Positions 1-7,815 are shown, counted from the first letter of the stretch. The stretch: 39,720 nt of DNA from Burkholderiales bacterium (GCA_019635015.1 JAHCAG010000026.1:1-39720), one strand, 5' to 3'. Notes: generated by a model not told the origin, from the letters alone. Made by a program: numbers and translations.

Positions 1-597
1 CTGCGCACCGGCACGCTGCGCTGGGGCAGCAACCTGTTCCATGTCGGCATCCTGTTCCTGTTCTTCGGGCATTTTTTCGGACTGCTGACGCCGCACTGGG
101 TCTACGAGCCCTTCATCACGCCGGCGCAGAAGCAGCTGGTGGCCATCGTTGCCGGCGGCATCGCGGGATTCATCTGCTTCATCGGCCTGACGCTGCTGAT
201 CCACCGCCGCATCTTCGATCCCCGCATCCGCCTGACCAGCCACCGCACCGACCTTGCGATCCTGATCATCCTCTGGGTGCAGCTGGTGCTGGGCATGATC
301 ACGCTGCCGTACTCGCTGTCGCATTCCGATGGCAGCGTGATGCTGGTGCTGTCCGACTGGGCGCAGCGGGTGTTCACCTTCCGCGTCGGCGCCGCCGAAG
401 GCCTGGTCGCGCTGGACTGGCCGTACAAGGTGCACCTGGTGCTGGGGATGACCATTTTCCTGCTGTTTCCGTTCAGCCGGCTGGTTCACGTGTGGAGCGG
501 TTTTGCCACCGTGTTCTACCTGCTGCGGCCGAATCAACTGGTGCGCAGCCGCCGGCTCAACCTGCCGGCGGGCCATGACCAGCCGCGCCAGCCCTGA
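1..597 (+). CDS. narI: Respiratory nitrate reductase gamma subunit NarI (5' end outside window)
   Basis: The open frame runs in from the window edge, giving 198 residues of a protein usually about 225 long, so roughly the first 30 residues are missing. NarI is the membrane di-haem cytochrome b that oxidises quinol and passes electrons to NarH/NarG at the cytoplasmic face. The visible segment begins with the second helix (NLFHVGILFLFFGHFFG), which carries two His that match the E. coli haem ligands H56 and H66. Near the C-terminus, KVH and LVHVW hold two His 18 residues apart, the spacing of H187/H205. The Arg-rich tail (LVRSRRLN) is typical. It should be the last structural gene of a narGHJI operon lying to the left. 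The next gene starts only 6 bases downstream, so it is probably cotranscribed. Confidence 0.96.
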   Translation: MRTGTLRWGSNLFHVGILFLFFGHFFGLLTPHWVYEPFITPAQKQLVAIVAGGIAGFICFIGLTLLIHRRIFDPRIRLTSHRTDLAILIILWVQLVLGMITLPYSLSHSDGSVMLVLSDWAQRVFTFRVGAAEGLVALDWPYKVHLVLGMTIFLLFPFSRLVHVWSGFATVFYLLRPNQLVRSRRLNLPAGHDQPRQP

Positions 598-603
598 GCC
601 ATC

Positions 604-1407
604 ATGGAGATGATGACGATGATTGCCGGAACACCGACCGAAACCGAAGTGGCCAGCGTCAACGGCCGTGCCATCCACGCGCCGGGAGAGGTACTTTCCG
701 CGGATGAGTTGCGCCAGCGGGCCTGCACCGAAATGCTGCGGCAGGCGGCGCAGACTGCCGGTCTGCTGGGCACCGACGACGGGCCCCCCGCTAATGGCGT
801 CATCAGCGAAGCCGCGGCGGAGGCGATCCAGAAGCTGCTGGACCGGGAAGTCGCGGTGCCCGAGCCTTCGGAGACCGATTGCCGCCGCTACCATGCCGCC
901 CATGCCGGCAGTTACCAGACCGGCGAACGGGTGCACGCCCGGCATATCCTGTTCGCGGTCACCGCGGGCATGGATCTGCCCGCGCTGCGCCGGCGCGCGG
1001 AGATTGCGTTGCTCGACGTGCGTTGCCACGACGGCAAGTCGGCCGGCGTGTTTGCCAGCGCCGCCCGCGAGTTGTCCAACTGTCCCAGCGCCGCCAGCGG
1101 CGGCGATCTCGGCTGGCTGAACGCCGAAGACTGCGCACCCGAGTTTGCGCGGGAACTGTTCGGCCGCAGCGAAGTGGGCGTGCTGCCGCGCCTGGTGCAC
1201 AGCCGCTTCGGCCTGCATGTGGTCGAGGTGCTGGCGCGTGAGTCGGGCCAGGCGCAGTCCTTCGAGGCCGTGCGCGGCGCGGTGGCCAACAGCCTGCGCC
1301 AGCAGACTTTCGTGACCGCACTGCGGCAGTACCTGTCGCTGCTGGCCGGCCAGGCCGACATCCGCGGCATTGATCTGGATGCAGCCGATACGCCGCTGGT
1401 GCAATGA
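604..1407 (+). CDS. Parvulin-type (PpiC) peptidyl-prolyl isomerase of the nar operon
   Basis: A parvulin/rotamase fold is visible in the C-terminal half: ARHILFAV, then FASAARELSNCPSAASGGDL with GWL, then a VGVLPRLVHSRFGLHVVEV segment, the usual PpiC pattern. The N-terminal about 110 residues are a helical region as in SurA/NifM-like proteins. I see no signal peptide, so it is probably cytoplasmic. Similar genes follow narI in several betaproteobacterial nar operons, and a role in folding or assembly of nitrate reductase is the usual inference, not proven. In-frame ATGs lie at 604, 610, 613 and 619. A GGAG at 606-609 sits inside the longest version and would serve the ATG at 619 best, so the true start may be a few codons later. 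The stop overlaps the ATG at 1404 by 4 bases. Confidence 0.85.
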   Translation: MEMMTMIAGTPTETEVASVNGRAIHAPGEVLSADELRQRACTEMLRQAAQTAGLLGTDDGPPANGVISEAAAEAIQKLLDREVAVPEPSETDCRRYHAAHAGSYQTGERVHARHILFAVTAGMDLPALRRRAEIALLDVRCHDGKSAGVFASAARELSNCPSAASGGDLGWLNAEDCAPEFARELFGRSEVGVLPRLVHSRFGLHVVEVLARESGQAQSFEAVRGAVANSLRQQTFVTALRQYLSLLAGQADIRGIDLDAADTPLVQ

Positions 1408-1439
1408 TGGCGCGCACGGAGGGTGCCGCGGAAGCGGAC

Positions 1440-1844
1440 ATGGGCATCGCGAGTTTCGAGGACTTGCTGCGGGCTGCACGTATGCAGCCCGAGCCGCAGC
1501 GCCTGTTGTTCGTATTTGCTGCCGCGGAGCTGCCCGAAGACAGTACGCCGGAACAGCGGGCGCGTTTTGATGAGGGCGAAGGCGGGGCGCTGGTGCCGCT
1601 GATGAGCGTGGACAAGGCGCCGGAGGAGTTGTCCGGTTTTGCCGCGCTGGGCGAGGAGTCGCGGCAGTTCGGCCGCGACTGGTCGGTGGTGTTCGTGGCG
1701 GCACTGTCGGGCCGGAATGGCCGGGCGCCGGACAGTGCCAGTGCGAGCCGTTCGCTGGACCGGATGATCGAAGCGATCAAGGCGGGAGCCGTCGCATCAT
1801 TCCTGCCGTTTGACCGGCAGGGGCGTCCGCTGCTGCTGGACTGA
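1440..1844 (+). CDS. Conserved hypothetical protein of the nar region
   Basis: Small acidic soluble protein of 134 residues, with the look FEDLLRAARMQPEPQRLLFV, then LVPLMSVDK and FGRDWSVVFVAALSG, ending FLPFDRQGRPLLLD. I recall homologues in other betaproteobacteria, sometimes labelled 'ribonucleotide reductase subunit alpha'. Nothing in the sequence supports that label: there are no radical or catalytic cysteines, and the length is far too short. The open frame extends up to an ATG at 1404 that overlaps the previous stop (ATGA). I prefer the ATG at 1440 because homologues as I remember them begin at MxISSFDDLL and a GGAAG lies just upstream. It sits between the nar isomerase and nnrS, so it is likely part of the same transcript. 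Function unknown. Confidence 0.75.
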   Translation: MGIASFEDLLRAARMQPEPQRLLFVFAAAELPEDSTPEQRARFDEGEGGALVPLMSVDKAPEELSGFAALGEESRQFGRDWSVVFVAALSGRNGRAPDSASASRSLDRMIEAIKAGAVASFLPFDRQGRPLLLD

Positions 1845-1851
1845 GGGCGCG

Positions 1852-3000
1852 ATGGGGAATTTCGCGCTCTGGAATCTCGGTTTCCGCCCCTTCTATCTGC
1901 TGGCCAGCGTGTTCGGCGTGCTCACGATCCTGCTGTGGATCGCACAGCTGTCGGGCTTGCTGACGGAGGCGTATCTCCAGGGGCCGTTGTGGCATGGCCA
2001 CGAGATGCTTTTCGGTTATACGCTGGCCGTTGTGGCCGGTTTTCTGCTGACAGCGGTGCGCGCCTGGACCGGGGAGCCCACTCCGACCGGCGCTCCCCTG
2101 ATGGCGCTGGCAGCGCTGTGGGTGGCCGGCCGCGTGCTGGTGCTGACTTCCTACGGCGAACTCGCCGCAGTGGCCAATGCGGCATTCCCGGCGGCGCTGG
2201 CGCTGGCGATAGCCGTGCCGCTGTGGCGCTCCCGCAATACGCGCAATTATTTTTTTGTCGGACTGCTGTTGCTGATGGCGGCGCTGGTTGCCATCCTCCA
2301 CCTCACGCTGCTGGGCGTCATTGTGCTGCCGCCGCGCGCGAGCCTGGTGCTGGGGCTGGATGTGATGCTGTTCATCATGGCTGTCATCGGCGGACGGGTG
2401 ATCCCGATGTTCACCAACAACGGCGTGCCCGGCGCCGGCGCGACACGCCAGCTGTGGCTCGAGCGGCTGGCGCTGGCTTCGATAATGCTGCTGTTCGTCG
2501 CGGATTTGCTGCAACCCGGCGCGACGGCCATTGCTGTCGTCGCGCTGGTCGCAACCCTCGCGCATGGCCTGCGTCTGCTGCTGTGGCGCCCCTGGCGTAC
2601 GCTGTCGACCCCGCTGGTCTGGATTCTGCATGCGGCTTACGCCTGGATTGTCGTGTACCTCGCGTTGCGCGCCTTCGCTGCGGTCGGCTGGGTGGCCGAA
2701 ACCCATGCCATACATGCGCTGACCGTCGGAGCGATCGGCGGGATGACCCTCGGCATGATGGTCCGCACCGCGCGCGGCCATACCGCGCGGCCCTTGCGCG
2801 CCGATGGCTTCGAGCTGGCCTGTTTCCTGCTGATCCAGGTCGCGGCACTGGGGCGTGTGTTCGGCGCAATGATCTTTCCCGCGGCGTACCTGCCTGGCAT
2901 CCAGATTTCGGGGCTGCTGTGGGCTGCCGCCTTCGGTATTTATGCTGTCCGTTACTGGCCGGTACTGACGCGGCCGCGCCTCGATGGCAAACCGGGTTGA
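1852..3000 (+). CDS. nnrS: NnrS family haem/copper membrane protein
   Basis: A 382-residue polytopic membrane protein with about 12 hydrophobic segments. The start fits the family pattern: WNLGFRPFYLLAS, then LWHGHEMLFGYTLAVVAGFLLTAV, then GEPTPTGAPL and LWVAGR. NnrS was found in Rhodobacter as a haem- and copper-containing membrane protein controlled by NnrR, and in Vibrio it protects against nitric oxide. Its biochemical reaction is not settled. The His of WHGHEM and the later HAIHALTVGAIGGM and ARGHTAR segments are the conserved candidate metal ligands. The frame is open upstream to 1810, but ATG 1852 is preceded by GAGGG at 1843-1847 and gives the family N-terminus. It lies 7 bases after the previous gene, tying NO protection to nitrate respiration. 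Confidence 0.92.
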   Translation: MGNFALWNLGFRPFYLLASVFGVLTILLWIAQLSGLLTEAYLQGPLWHGHEMLFGYTLAVVAGFLLTAVRAWTGEPTPTGAPLMALAALWVAGRVLVLTSYGELAAVANAAFPAALALAIAVPLWRSRNTRNYFFVGLLLLMAALVAILHLTLLGVIVLPPRASLVLGLDVMLFIMAVIGGRVIPMFTNNGVPGAGATRQLWLERLALASIMLLFVADLLQPGATAIAVVALVATLAHGLRLLLWRPWRTLSTPLVWILHAAYAWIVVYLALRAFAAVGWVAETHAIHALTVGAIGGMTLGMMVRTARGHTARPLRADGFELACFLLIQVAALGRVFGAMIFPAAYLPGIQISGLLWAAAFGIYAVRYWPVLTRPRLDGKPG

Positions 3001-3060
3001 CCGGCCCTCCGGGCATCCAGCGCGGCCCCTGCAAGCGCCGTTTGCACCGAGGAGTGTTCC

Positions 3061-3726
3061 ATGACCGACGAAATCGTCAGGCGCCTGCGCCGTTTCCAGA
3101 CACGCTATTTTCCGCGTCTGCGCAGCCAGTTCCGCCATCTGGTCGAGGAGGGGCAGCATCCCACGGTGCTGTTCATCGGCTGCTCCGATTCGCGGGTATT
3201 GCCTTATCTGATCATGGACAGTGGCCCGGGCGAGCTTTTCATCGTGCGCAATGTCGGCAACTTCGTGCCGCCGTACGATGCCTCGCTGGGTTATCACGGG
3301 ACTGCGGCGGCAGTGGAGTTCGCAGTGCTGAACCTCAATGTCAGCGAGATCGTGGTTTGCGGACACAGCCATTGCGGTGCGGTGCGCGCGCTCTACGCCG
3401 GTGTGCCGGCGGAAGCCAGGCATATGGCGAAGTGGCTGGATCTCGGCCGGGATGCCGTGCTGCCGGTTACGCTCTCGGAAGAAGCGCTGCGGCGCACCGA
3501 GCAACGCTCCGTCGCGCTGCAGCTCGAACGGCTGATGGATTATCCGATGGTGCGCCAGCGTGTCGAGGCTGGGCGGCTGTTCCTCAGAGGCTGGCATTAC
3601 CTGATTGAGGAGGGCAAGATCCTGGTGCTCGACGTCGAGAGTGGGCGGTTCTCTCCCTTCGATGCCGGCCTGCATCAGCCCAGCGACCGGGATGATCCGC
3701 TGGCCGGCGTGGATTTGCTGCAGTAG
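3061..3726 (+). CDS. Beta-class carbonic anhydrase
   Basis: A 221-residue cytoplasmic enzyme interconverting CO2 and bicarbonate. The zinc site is complete: C41 in GCSDSRV, H102 and C105 in GHSHCGA, and the Asp43-Arg45 dyad is present. The family segments RNVGNFVPP and LGYHGTAAAVEFAV are also visible. A GAGGAG ribosome site precedes the ATG. The 60-base gap after nnrS and its own ribosome site allow either readthrough or separate transcription. Length is normal for the family. No unusual feature was seen. Confidence 0.95.
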   Translation: MTDEIVRRLRRFQTRYFPRLRSQFRHLVEEGQHPTVLFIGCSDSRVLPYLIMDSGPGELFIVRNVGNFVPPYDASLGYHGTAAAVEFAVLNLNVSEIVVCGHSHCGAVRALYAGVPAEARHMAKWLDLGRDAVLPVTLSEEALRRTEQRSVALQLERLMDYPMVRQRVEAGRLFLRGWHYLIEEGKILVLDVESGRFSPFDAGLHQPSDRDDPLAGVDLLQ

Positions 3727-3755
3727 GCAGTGGTTTCCGGCCGGTTGACGCGCGC

Positions 3756-4142
3756 ATGGACTACCTGACGCTTAAAAGCCTGCATGTTGGCTGCGTCGCG
3801 GCGAGCTACACGCTGTTCCTGTTGCGCGGCCTCTGGATGATGTTACGTCCGGAGCGGCTGCAGCTTCTCTGGCTGCGGATCGTGCCGCATGTCGTCGATA
3901 CCGTGCTGCTCGGCAGTGCCGTCGCAATGGCGCTGATGATCCGCCAGTATCCCTTTGTTGCCGGCTGGCTGACTGCCAAGCTGCTGGCGCTGCTGCTCTA
4001 CATCGTCCTCGGTTCGATTGCGCTGAAGCGCGGCCGGACCCGCAAGCAGCGGTTAGCGGCGTGGCTGGCCGCGCAGGCGGTTTTTTTCTATATTGTCGCG
4101 GTGGCGCTGACGCGCAATCCGCTGCCATGGATTGCGGCTTGA
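3756..4142 (+). CDS. SirB2-like small integral membrane protein
   Basis: A 128-residue protein with four predicted membrane helices: around residues 8-28 (LHVGCVAASYTLFLLRGLWMM), 45-65, 70-92 and 102-122. The N-terminal LKSLHVGCVAASY...LRG and the IVPHVVDTVLLGSAVAMA segment are the SirB family (PF04247) pattern. The biochemical role of the family is unknown; the name comes from an old link with Salmonella invasion regulation. It follows the carbonic anhydrase gene by 29 bases on the same strand and is the last gene of this plus-strand run, facing the oppositely directed monooxygenase gene. Confidence 0.85.
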   Translation: MDYLTLKSLHVGCVAASYTLFLLRGLWMMLRPERLQLLWLRIVPHVVDTVLLGSAVAMALMIRQYPFVAGWLTAKLLALLLYIVLGSIALKRGRTRKQRLAAWLAAQAVFFYIVAVALTRNPLPWIAA

Positions 4143-4155
4143 GTGGCTTGGGAGC

Positions 4156-5322
4156 TCAGCCCGCGCCAGCGGGAACGACGCCGCTCAGCAGATAATCCAG
4201 CAGCTCGGCCACGGGCCGGATGGCCTTGCCGAAGGGCAGCGGTTCCGAACCGCGGAAGAACAGTCCTTTCTTGACATCGCCGTGCAGGGCATGAGCGAGA
4301 CGGGTATCGATGCAGAATTGTCCCGCACCGGCGACGCCGTCGCGCAGGCCGCAGACGGTCAGGCAGTTCAGTCCCTGCACGCAGCGGCGGGGGTCGGCCT
4401 TGGCATGCGACTGCAGTGCCTTCTCGCGGCGCAGGTAGTTCCTGAGCCAGGGCGTCAACACGGCACGCGCCGGCAGTCCGGCGACGCTCATGAAGCTGAC
4501 AATGTCCTCGGGCCGCGCTTCGGCCAGCACGCGCTTGAACTCCGGGTGGGCATCACCCTCGGTGGTGACCGCAAAAGGGGTGCCGACCTGCACTGCGGCT
4601 GCACCCATGTCGAGCAGCGCGCGCACCTGGTCGTGGCGATGTACGCCGCCGGCGGCGATCAGGGGAATTTTTTCGGATTCGAGCCCGAGAGCGCGGAGCA
4701 GAGCCGGGATTTCCTCCAGCACGCGCACGAAGTCGAAGCGCGGATCGCCTATGTCCTCCGCGCGGGTGGCGCCGAGATGGCCGCCGGCATAACGCGGATG
4801 TTCGATGATGATTGCGTCCGGGATGCGCTGCCGGCGCATCCATTTTTTGACGACGATGCCGACGCCGCGGGCATCGGACAGGATAGGGATCAATGCGACC
4901 TCGGGGTAATCCCGGGTCAGCTCGGGCAGGTCGAGAGGCAGGCCGGCACCCATGACGATGGCGTGCGCGCCGCTGGCGCAGGCCTGGCGCACATAGTCAG
5001 CGTGGACCGCCACCGCCTTCATCACGTTGACGGAGATTGCGCCGCGATTTCCGGCGAGAGTCAGCGCCTTGCCGATCTCGCGGTCGAGGGCGACCAGGTT
5101 GACACGGTTCAGCTGCTCGGCGTCCCGGCAGCCAGCCGTCCGGGCGAGCAGATCCGGATGATGGTGGCGCAGATCGACGCTGGAGAGGGTGCCGAGCGCG
5201 CCCAGCGCGGCGACATTGCCGGCGAGGCGGTGCGCGGAAACACCGACGCCCATGCCGCCCTGGACTACGGGCAGCAGTGCGCGATGGCGCAATTTCCATT
5301 GCGGTAGGGGGGATACATTCAT
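4156..5322 (-). CDS. Nitronate monooxygenase / 2-nitropropane dioxygenase family flavoprotein with Cys-rich C-terminus
   Basis: A TIM-barrel FMN enzyme of 388 residues. The N-terminus LPVVQGGMGVGVSAHRLAG, the central HPRYAGGHLG and the C-terminal IPLIAAGGVHRHDQVRALL and AAAVQVGTPFAVTTEG segments are the FMN and phosphate-binding regions of the NMO/IMPDH-like family. Members oxidise alkyl nitronates such as propionate-3-nitronate, but many in this group are uncharacterised. The last 80 residues add a cysteine set (RRCVQGLNCLTVCG and GQFCID) not needed for the classical reaction. The open frame extends to 5469, which would overlap the regulator gene upstream. The ATG at 5322 gives the normal family N-terminus and leaves a 91-base gap. 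It is transcribed away from the regulator in the same direction and could be its target. Confidence 0.85.
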   Translation of the reverse strand: MNVSPLPQWKLRHRALLPVVQGGMGVGVSAHRLAGNVAALGALGTLSSVDLRHHHPDLLARTAGCRDAEQLNRVNLVALDREIGKALTLAGNRGAISVNVMKAVAVHADYVRQACASGAHAIVMGAGLPLDLPELTRDYPEVALIPILSDARGVGIVVKKWMRRQRIPDAIIIEHPRYAGGHLGATRAEDIGDPRFDFVRVLEEIPALLRALGLESEKIPLIAAGGVHRHDQVRALLDMGAAAVQVGTPFAVTTEGDAHPEFKRVLAEARPEDIVSFMSVAGLPARAVLTPWLRNYLRREKALQSHAKADPRRCVQGLNCLTVCGLRDGVAGAGQFCIDTRLAHALHGDVKKGLFFRGSEPLPFGKAIRPVAELLDYLLSGVVPAGAG

Positions 5323-5413
5323 TGCGGACTTGAATTGGGTGGCTCGGAAATGCCGATTCTGCAGCCTTGCGGGCAGCGACGCCTTGATATGCATCACCGC
5401 GGGCACCGATTCT

Positions 5414-6169
5414 TCAGCCGGAATACCTGCGCAAGGCCTCGATGTCGGGTATCCGGATGTCTGCGCCATCCGGAACGATCACCCCGGTGGCTGCCAGTGC
5501 GTGCAGGATGCGCGAGAAGTGTTCATGCGTCAGGTTGAGCCGGGATGCGATGACATTCTTGAGCGCCGGCAGGCGTACGAGAGTTTTCTCCGTGGCCGCA
5601 GTGTCGACCAGGCTCAGCAGGTACCCGACCACACGCTCGGTGCCGGACCGCAGTGACTGCGATTCGATTTCACCCACCAGGCGGTGCAGACGCATGCTGA
5701 GGCTGGCAATGATGCGGTGAGCCAGCCGCGAGTCCTGCTCCAGCTCGGTGAATACGGTACTTGCATCGACATGCAGCAGGCGGCTGTCGGCAATCGCTTC
5801 GGCGGACACGCGGTACGGGATGCGCAGGAACATCGCTGCTTCGCCGAAGGTCTGGGTGGGGCCCGGCAACTCGACAACCCGTTCCGCGCCTTGCGCACTG
5901 TGCAGCGACAGTTTGATGCGACCGTCGATGACCAGATGAAAGCCCGTGCAGGGGTCTCCCGCGCGGAACAGCACGCTGCCGCGTGCCACCCGGACCATCG
6001 AGGTTCCGGCGGCGATGCGGGCGAGCGTTCCGGGATCGAGGCCACCGAACAGCGCGGTATGGCCGAGCAGGCCGGCGGCATCCGGCACCGACGCCTTGCG
6101 TGCGGGGAGGGGGCGGTCAGCGACGCTGTACCGGGGTGTGCTTTCAGATTGCTTCGGTTCCCGACTCAT
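5414..6169 (-). CDS. Crp/Fnr family transcription regulator (Dnr/NnrR-like, no Fe-S cysteines)
   Basis: A 251-residue protein with a cyclic-nucleotide-fold sensor domain (ALFGGLDPGTLARIA, GSVLFRAGDPCTGFHLVIDG, LPGPTQTFGEAAMF), a long dimer helix and a C-terminal winged helix. The HTH is VIASRLNLTHEHFSRILHAL. There is no CxxCx5C cluster, so it cannot sense oxygen as FNR does. By architecture it resembles the Dnr/NnrR class, which responds to nitric oxide through haem; that ligand is inferred. ATG 6169 is preferred over the upstream ATG at 6208, because an FNR box centred at 6241.5 would place the transcript start near 6200. Neither start has a clear Shine-Dalgarno. The context (FNR box upstream, nar/nnrS nearby) suggests a second-tier regulator of nitrogen oxide genes. 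Confidence 0.88.
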   Translation of the reverse strand: MSREPKQSESTPRYSVADRPLPARKASVPDAAGLLGHTALFGGLDPGTLARIAAGTSMVRVARGSVLFRAGDPCTGFHLVIDGRIKLSLHSAQGAERVVELPGPTQTFGEAAMFLRIPYRVSAEAIADSRLLHVDASTVFTELEQDSRLAHRIIASLSMRLHRLVGEIESQSLRSGTERVVGYLLSLVDTAATEKTLVRLPALKNVIASRLNLTHEHFSRILHALAATGVIVPDGADIRIPDIEALRRYSG

Positions 6170-6234
6170 CGGCAAGGGAGCTTTCAGGCGTGAAAGACTG
6201 CCTGCCATTGAAACCGTGAATGACGCCCGGCAGC

Positions 6235-6248
6235 TTGACCTGCATCAA
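6235..6248 (-). promoter_or_regulatory. FNR/Dnr box upstream of the Crp/Fnr regulator gene
   Basis: On the minus strand this reads TTGAT-GCAG-GTCAA, one mismatch from the FNR consensus TTGAT-N4-ATCAA. Its centre is at 6241.5. A class II promoter would start near 6200 with a TTCAAT -10-like element, about 30 nt before the ATG at 6169. This suggests that FNR, or the regulator itself, controls the gene. Confidence 0.65.
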
Positions 6249-6274
6249 CAATCCCCGCGCCTCGGCGCGCGGGT

Positions 6275-7228
6275 TCAGCCGTAGGCGATGCAGTTCTCGC
6301 AAACCGTGCCGCGGACGTCCTTCTTGAGGTGCGCGGCACGCAGCCGGGTGAAGTTGTCGGAATGCCAGGCAGTCATGAACGGCATCTCGTTCAGGTCGCC
6401 CATGGTCCAGTGGGCCGTGGCGTCGAAGCAGCAGGCCGAAAGCCGGCCTTCAGCCGTGACATGGCCCTCGGTGAAAGCCGACCAGCAGGGCAGGGGCTCG
6501 CGCAGGGCGCCGATGCGTCCCTGGTTGCCGGCGGTGGGGCGGTAACCGAGTTGTTCCTCGCGCTGGGTTGCGAATGCGCCCATTGAATACAGGGGCAGCC
6601 AGTAGTGGCTGTCGACCCAGGGCAGCACTTTTTCGCGCAGCAGCGCCTCCATCCGCAGCTGCTGTTCGCCGTCATAGCGGATCGAGGAGGCGTAAAGCCC
6701 GGTCTTGAAGCCGCCTGCGGCACGCAGGCCGTGGGCGGTGCGGATATTGTCCAGCGCGCGGTGGAACAGCTTGCCCGACACGCCCATGATCTGTTCGAAC
6801 TGCACCTCGTCGGCGGCATTGACCGACCATTTCAGAGAGTCGAGGCCGGCCTGCATGCAGGCCTCGACCGCTTCGGGGAAGGCCATCGAGGCGTTCGAGG
6901 TCAGGAACACGTAGGGGAAACGCAGCTCCTGCTTGCTCCAGGTGATGCAGTCCACCAGCAGGCGCGGGTTCATGAAGGACTCGCCCAGGTAGAACACGCC
7001 GATTTCCTCGACGCCGGCTTCGCGCATTTCACGGGTGATGCGCTGGAACAGGCGGAAGTCCATGTCCCATTTGGGCTGTACCTCGCGCGTGCGCAGCGCA
7101 CAGAACCCGCAGCGGTAGTTGCAGCGCGGCGAGATCTCGATCTTGACGCTTTTCGGCGCCGGCGGCTGCGCGTGGCGGAACTCAGGGGGGATGTGGGTGA
7201 TGTTGTCGATGCGTTCGGTGATGGTCAT
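6275..7228 (-). CDS. Radical SAM protein with SPASM-like C-terminal cysteines
   Basis: A 317-residue protein. The radical SAM [4Fe-4S] motif CNYRCGFC is at residues 36-43 (C36, C40, C43), following KSVKIEISPR. A GESFMNP stretch and VFLTSNAS follow as core-barrel strands. The C-terminal part has PCWSAFTEGHVTAEGRLSAC with CFD immediately after, then MGDL and GTVCENC, which are the cysteine positions of a SPASM/twitch auxiliary cluster. Such proteins modify peptides or mature enzymes; the substrate here is unknown, and no small peptide precursor gene is seen beside it. The frame is open upstream to 7579, but those residues read through the stress-protein gene in another frame, so ATG 7228 is the start. 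A perfect FNR box lies 58 bases upstream, pointing to anaerobic expression. Confidence 0.88.
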   Translation of the reverse strand: MTITERIDNITHIPPEFRHAQPPAPKSVKIEISPRCNYRCGFCALRTREVQPKWDMDFRLFQRITREMREAGVEEIGVFYLGESFMNPRLLVDCITWSKQELRFPYVFLTSNASMAFPEAVEACMQAGLDSLKWSVNAADEVQFEQIMGVSGKLFHRALDNIRTAHGLRAAGGFKTGLYASSIRYDGEQQLRMEALLREKVLPWVDSHYWLPLYSMGAFATQREEQLGYRPTAGNQGRIGALREPLPCWSAFTEGHVTAEGRLSACCFDATAHWTMGDLNEMPFMTAWHSDNFTRLRAAHLKKDVRGTVCENCIAYG

Positions 7229-7285
7229 CGCGGCCGGCCGGGCTGAAGGGACATGCGCATTATGGCGGCCCCTCCACGGGTGTCC

Positions 7286-7299
7286 TTGATTCGCATCAA
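7286..7299 (-). promoter_or_regulatory. Perfect FNR box upstream of the radical SAM gene
   Basis: TTGAT-TCGC-ATCAA matches the FNR/Anr consensus exactly. It is centred at 7292.5. A class II start would be near 7251, leaving a leader of about 23 nt before the ATG at 7228. It also lies downstream of the stress-protein terminator, so it belongs to the radical SAM gene. Confidence 0.8.
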
Positions 7300-7324
7300 G
7301 CCTGCTGCCGCCGCTTTCCAGGCG

Positions 7325-7351
7325 AAAAAAAGCCGGGCATGGCGCCCGGCT
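7325..7351 (-). terminator. Rho-independent terminator of the universal stress protein gene
   Basis: On the minus strand an 8-bp stem AGCCGGGC/GCCCGGCT with a 5-base loop is followed by seven T. It begins 20 bases after the stop codon of the stress-protein gene and insulates the radical SAM gene from it. Confidence 0.9.
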
Positions 7352-7371
7352 GTTGCGGCGGTCAGCCGTGT

Positions 7372-7815
7372 TCAGCGCAGAACCAGCACCGGCACCTTGA
7401 TCCCCGCCAGCACCTTCTGGGTTTCGCTGCCGATCAGCAGTTTCGACAGACCGCTGCGGCCGTGGGAGGCCATGGCGACCAGGTCGGATTTGTATTTTTT
7501 GGCGGCCTTGATGATGGCGTCGGCGGCGAAATCGCTGCAGACCGAGTAGACGGTGCAGGAAACGCCGGCGGCCGCGCATTCCTTTTTCACCACATCAAGG
7601 TGCTTGGCGGCGATTTTTTTGGCCTTGGCTTCATATTCCTTGGGCAGGATGAAATCAGGCGGAATGTAGTCGGCATAGACGTTGAACTTGTAGGCGGGGG
7701 CGACGTGGAAGCCGGTCACTTTTGCGCCGCTGAGCTTGGCCAGCGCCACGGCTTTTTTGACCGCCTTGCGCGACAGCGCCGAACCGTCAGTGGGAACCAG
7801 AATGTTGCGGAACAT
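7372..7815 (-). CDS. Universal stress protein, UspA family
   Basis: A single-domain Usp of 147 residues beginning MFRNILVPTDGSALSRKAV, the family's first strand and nucleotide-binding Asp. The ATP signature near the C-terminus is ASHGRSGLSKLLIGS: it keeps the HG-x9-GS part, but the first Gly of the usual G-x2-G-x9-G(S/T) is Ala. Nucleotide binding is therefore likely but not certain. AAGGAG lies just before the ATG at 7815; the upstream in-frame extension to 7854 has no support. The gene is divergent from ccoN and shares a 139-base intergenic region holding an FNR box, which could serve both genes. Usp genes next to cbb3 operons are common in proteobacteria. Confidence 0.93.
   Translation of the reverse strand: MFRNILVPTDGSALSRKAVKKAVALAKLSGAKVTGFHVAPAYKFNVYADYIPPDFILPKEYEAKAKKIAAKHLDVVKKECAAAGVSCTVYSVCSDFAADAIIKAAKKYKSDLVAMASHGRSGLSKLLIGSETQKVLAGIKVPVLVLR

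Noticed and set aside
1935..3608. 557-codon plus-strand frame overlapping nnrS
   Set aside because: Out of frame with nnrS and the carbonic anhydrase, Arg/Ala/Gly-rich and without recognisable motifs.
1777..3675. 632-codon open frame on the minus strand over nnrS and the carbonic anhydrase gene
   Set aside because: Low-complexity Arg/Gln/His-rich translation with no domain; it is an antisense shadow in GC-rich DNA of two clear genes on the other strand.
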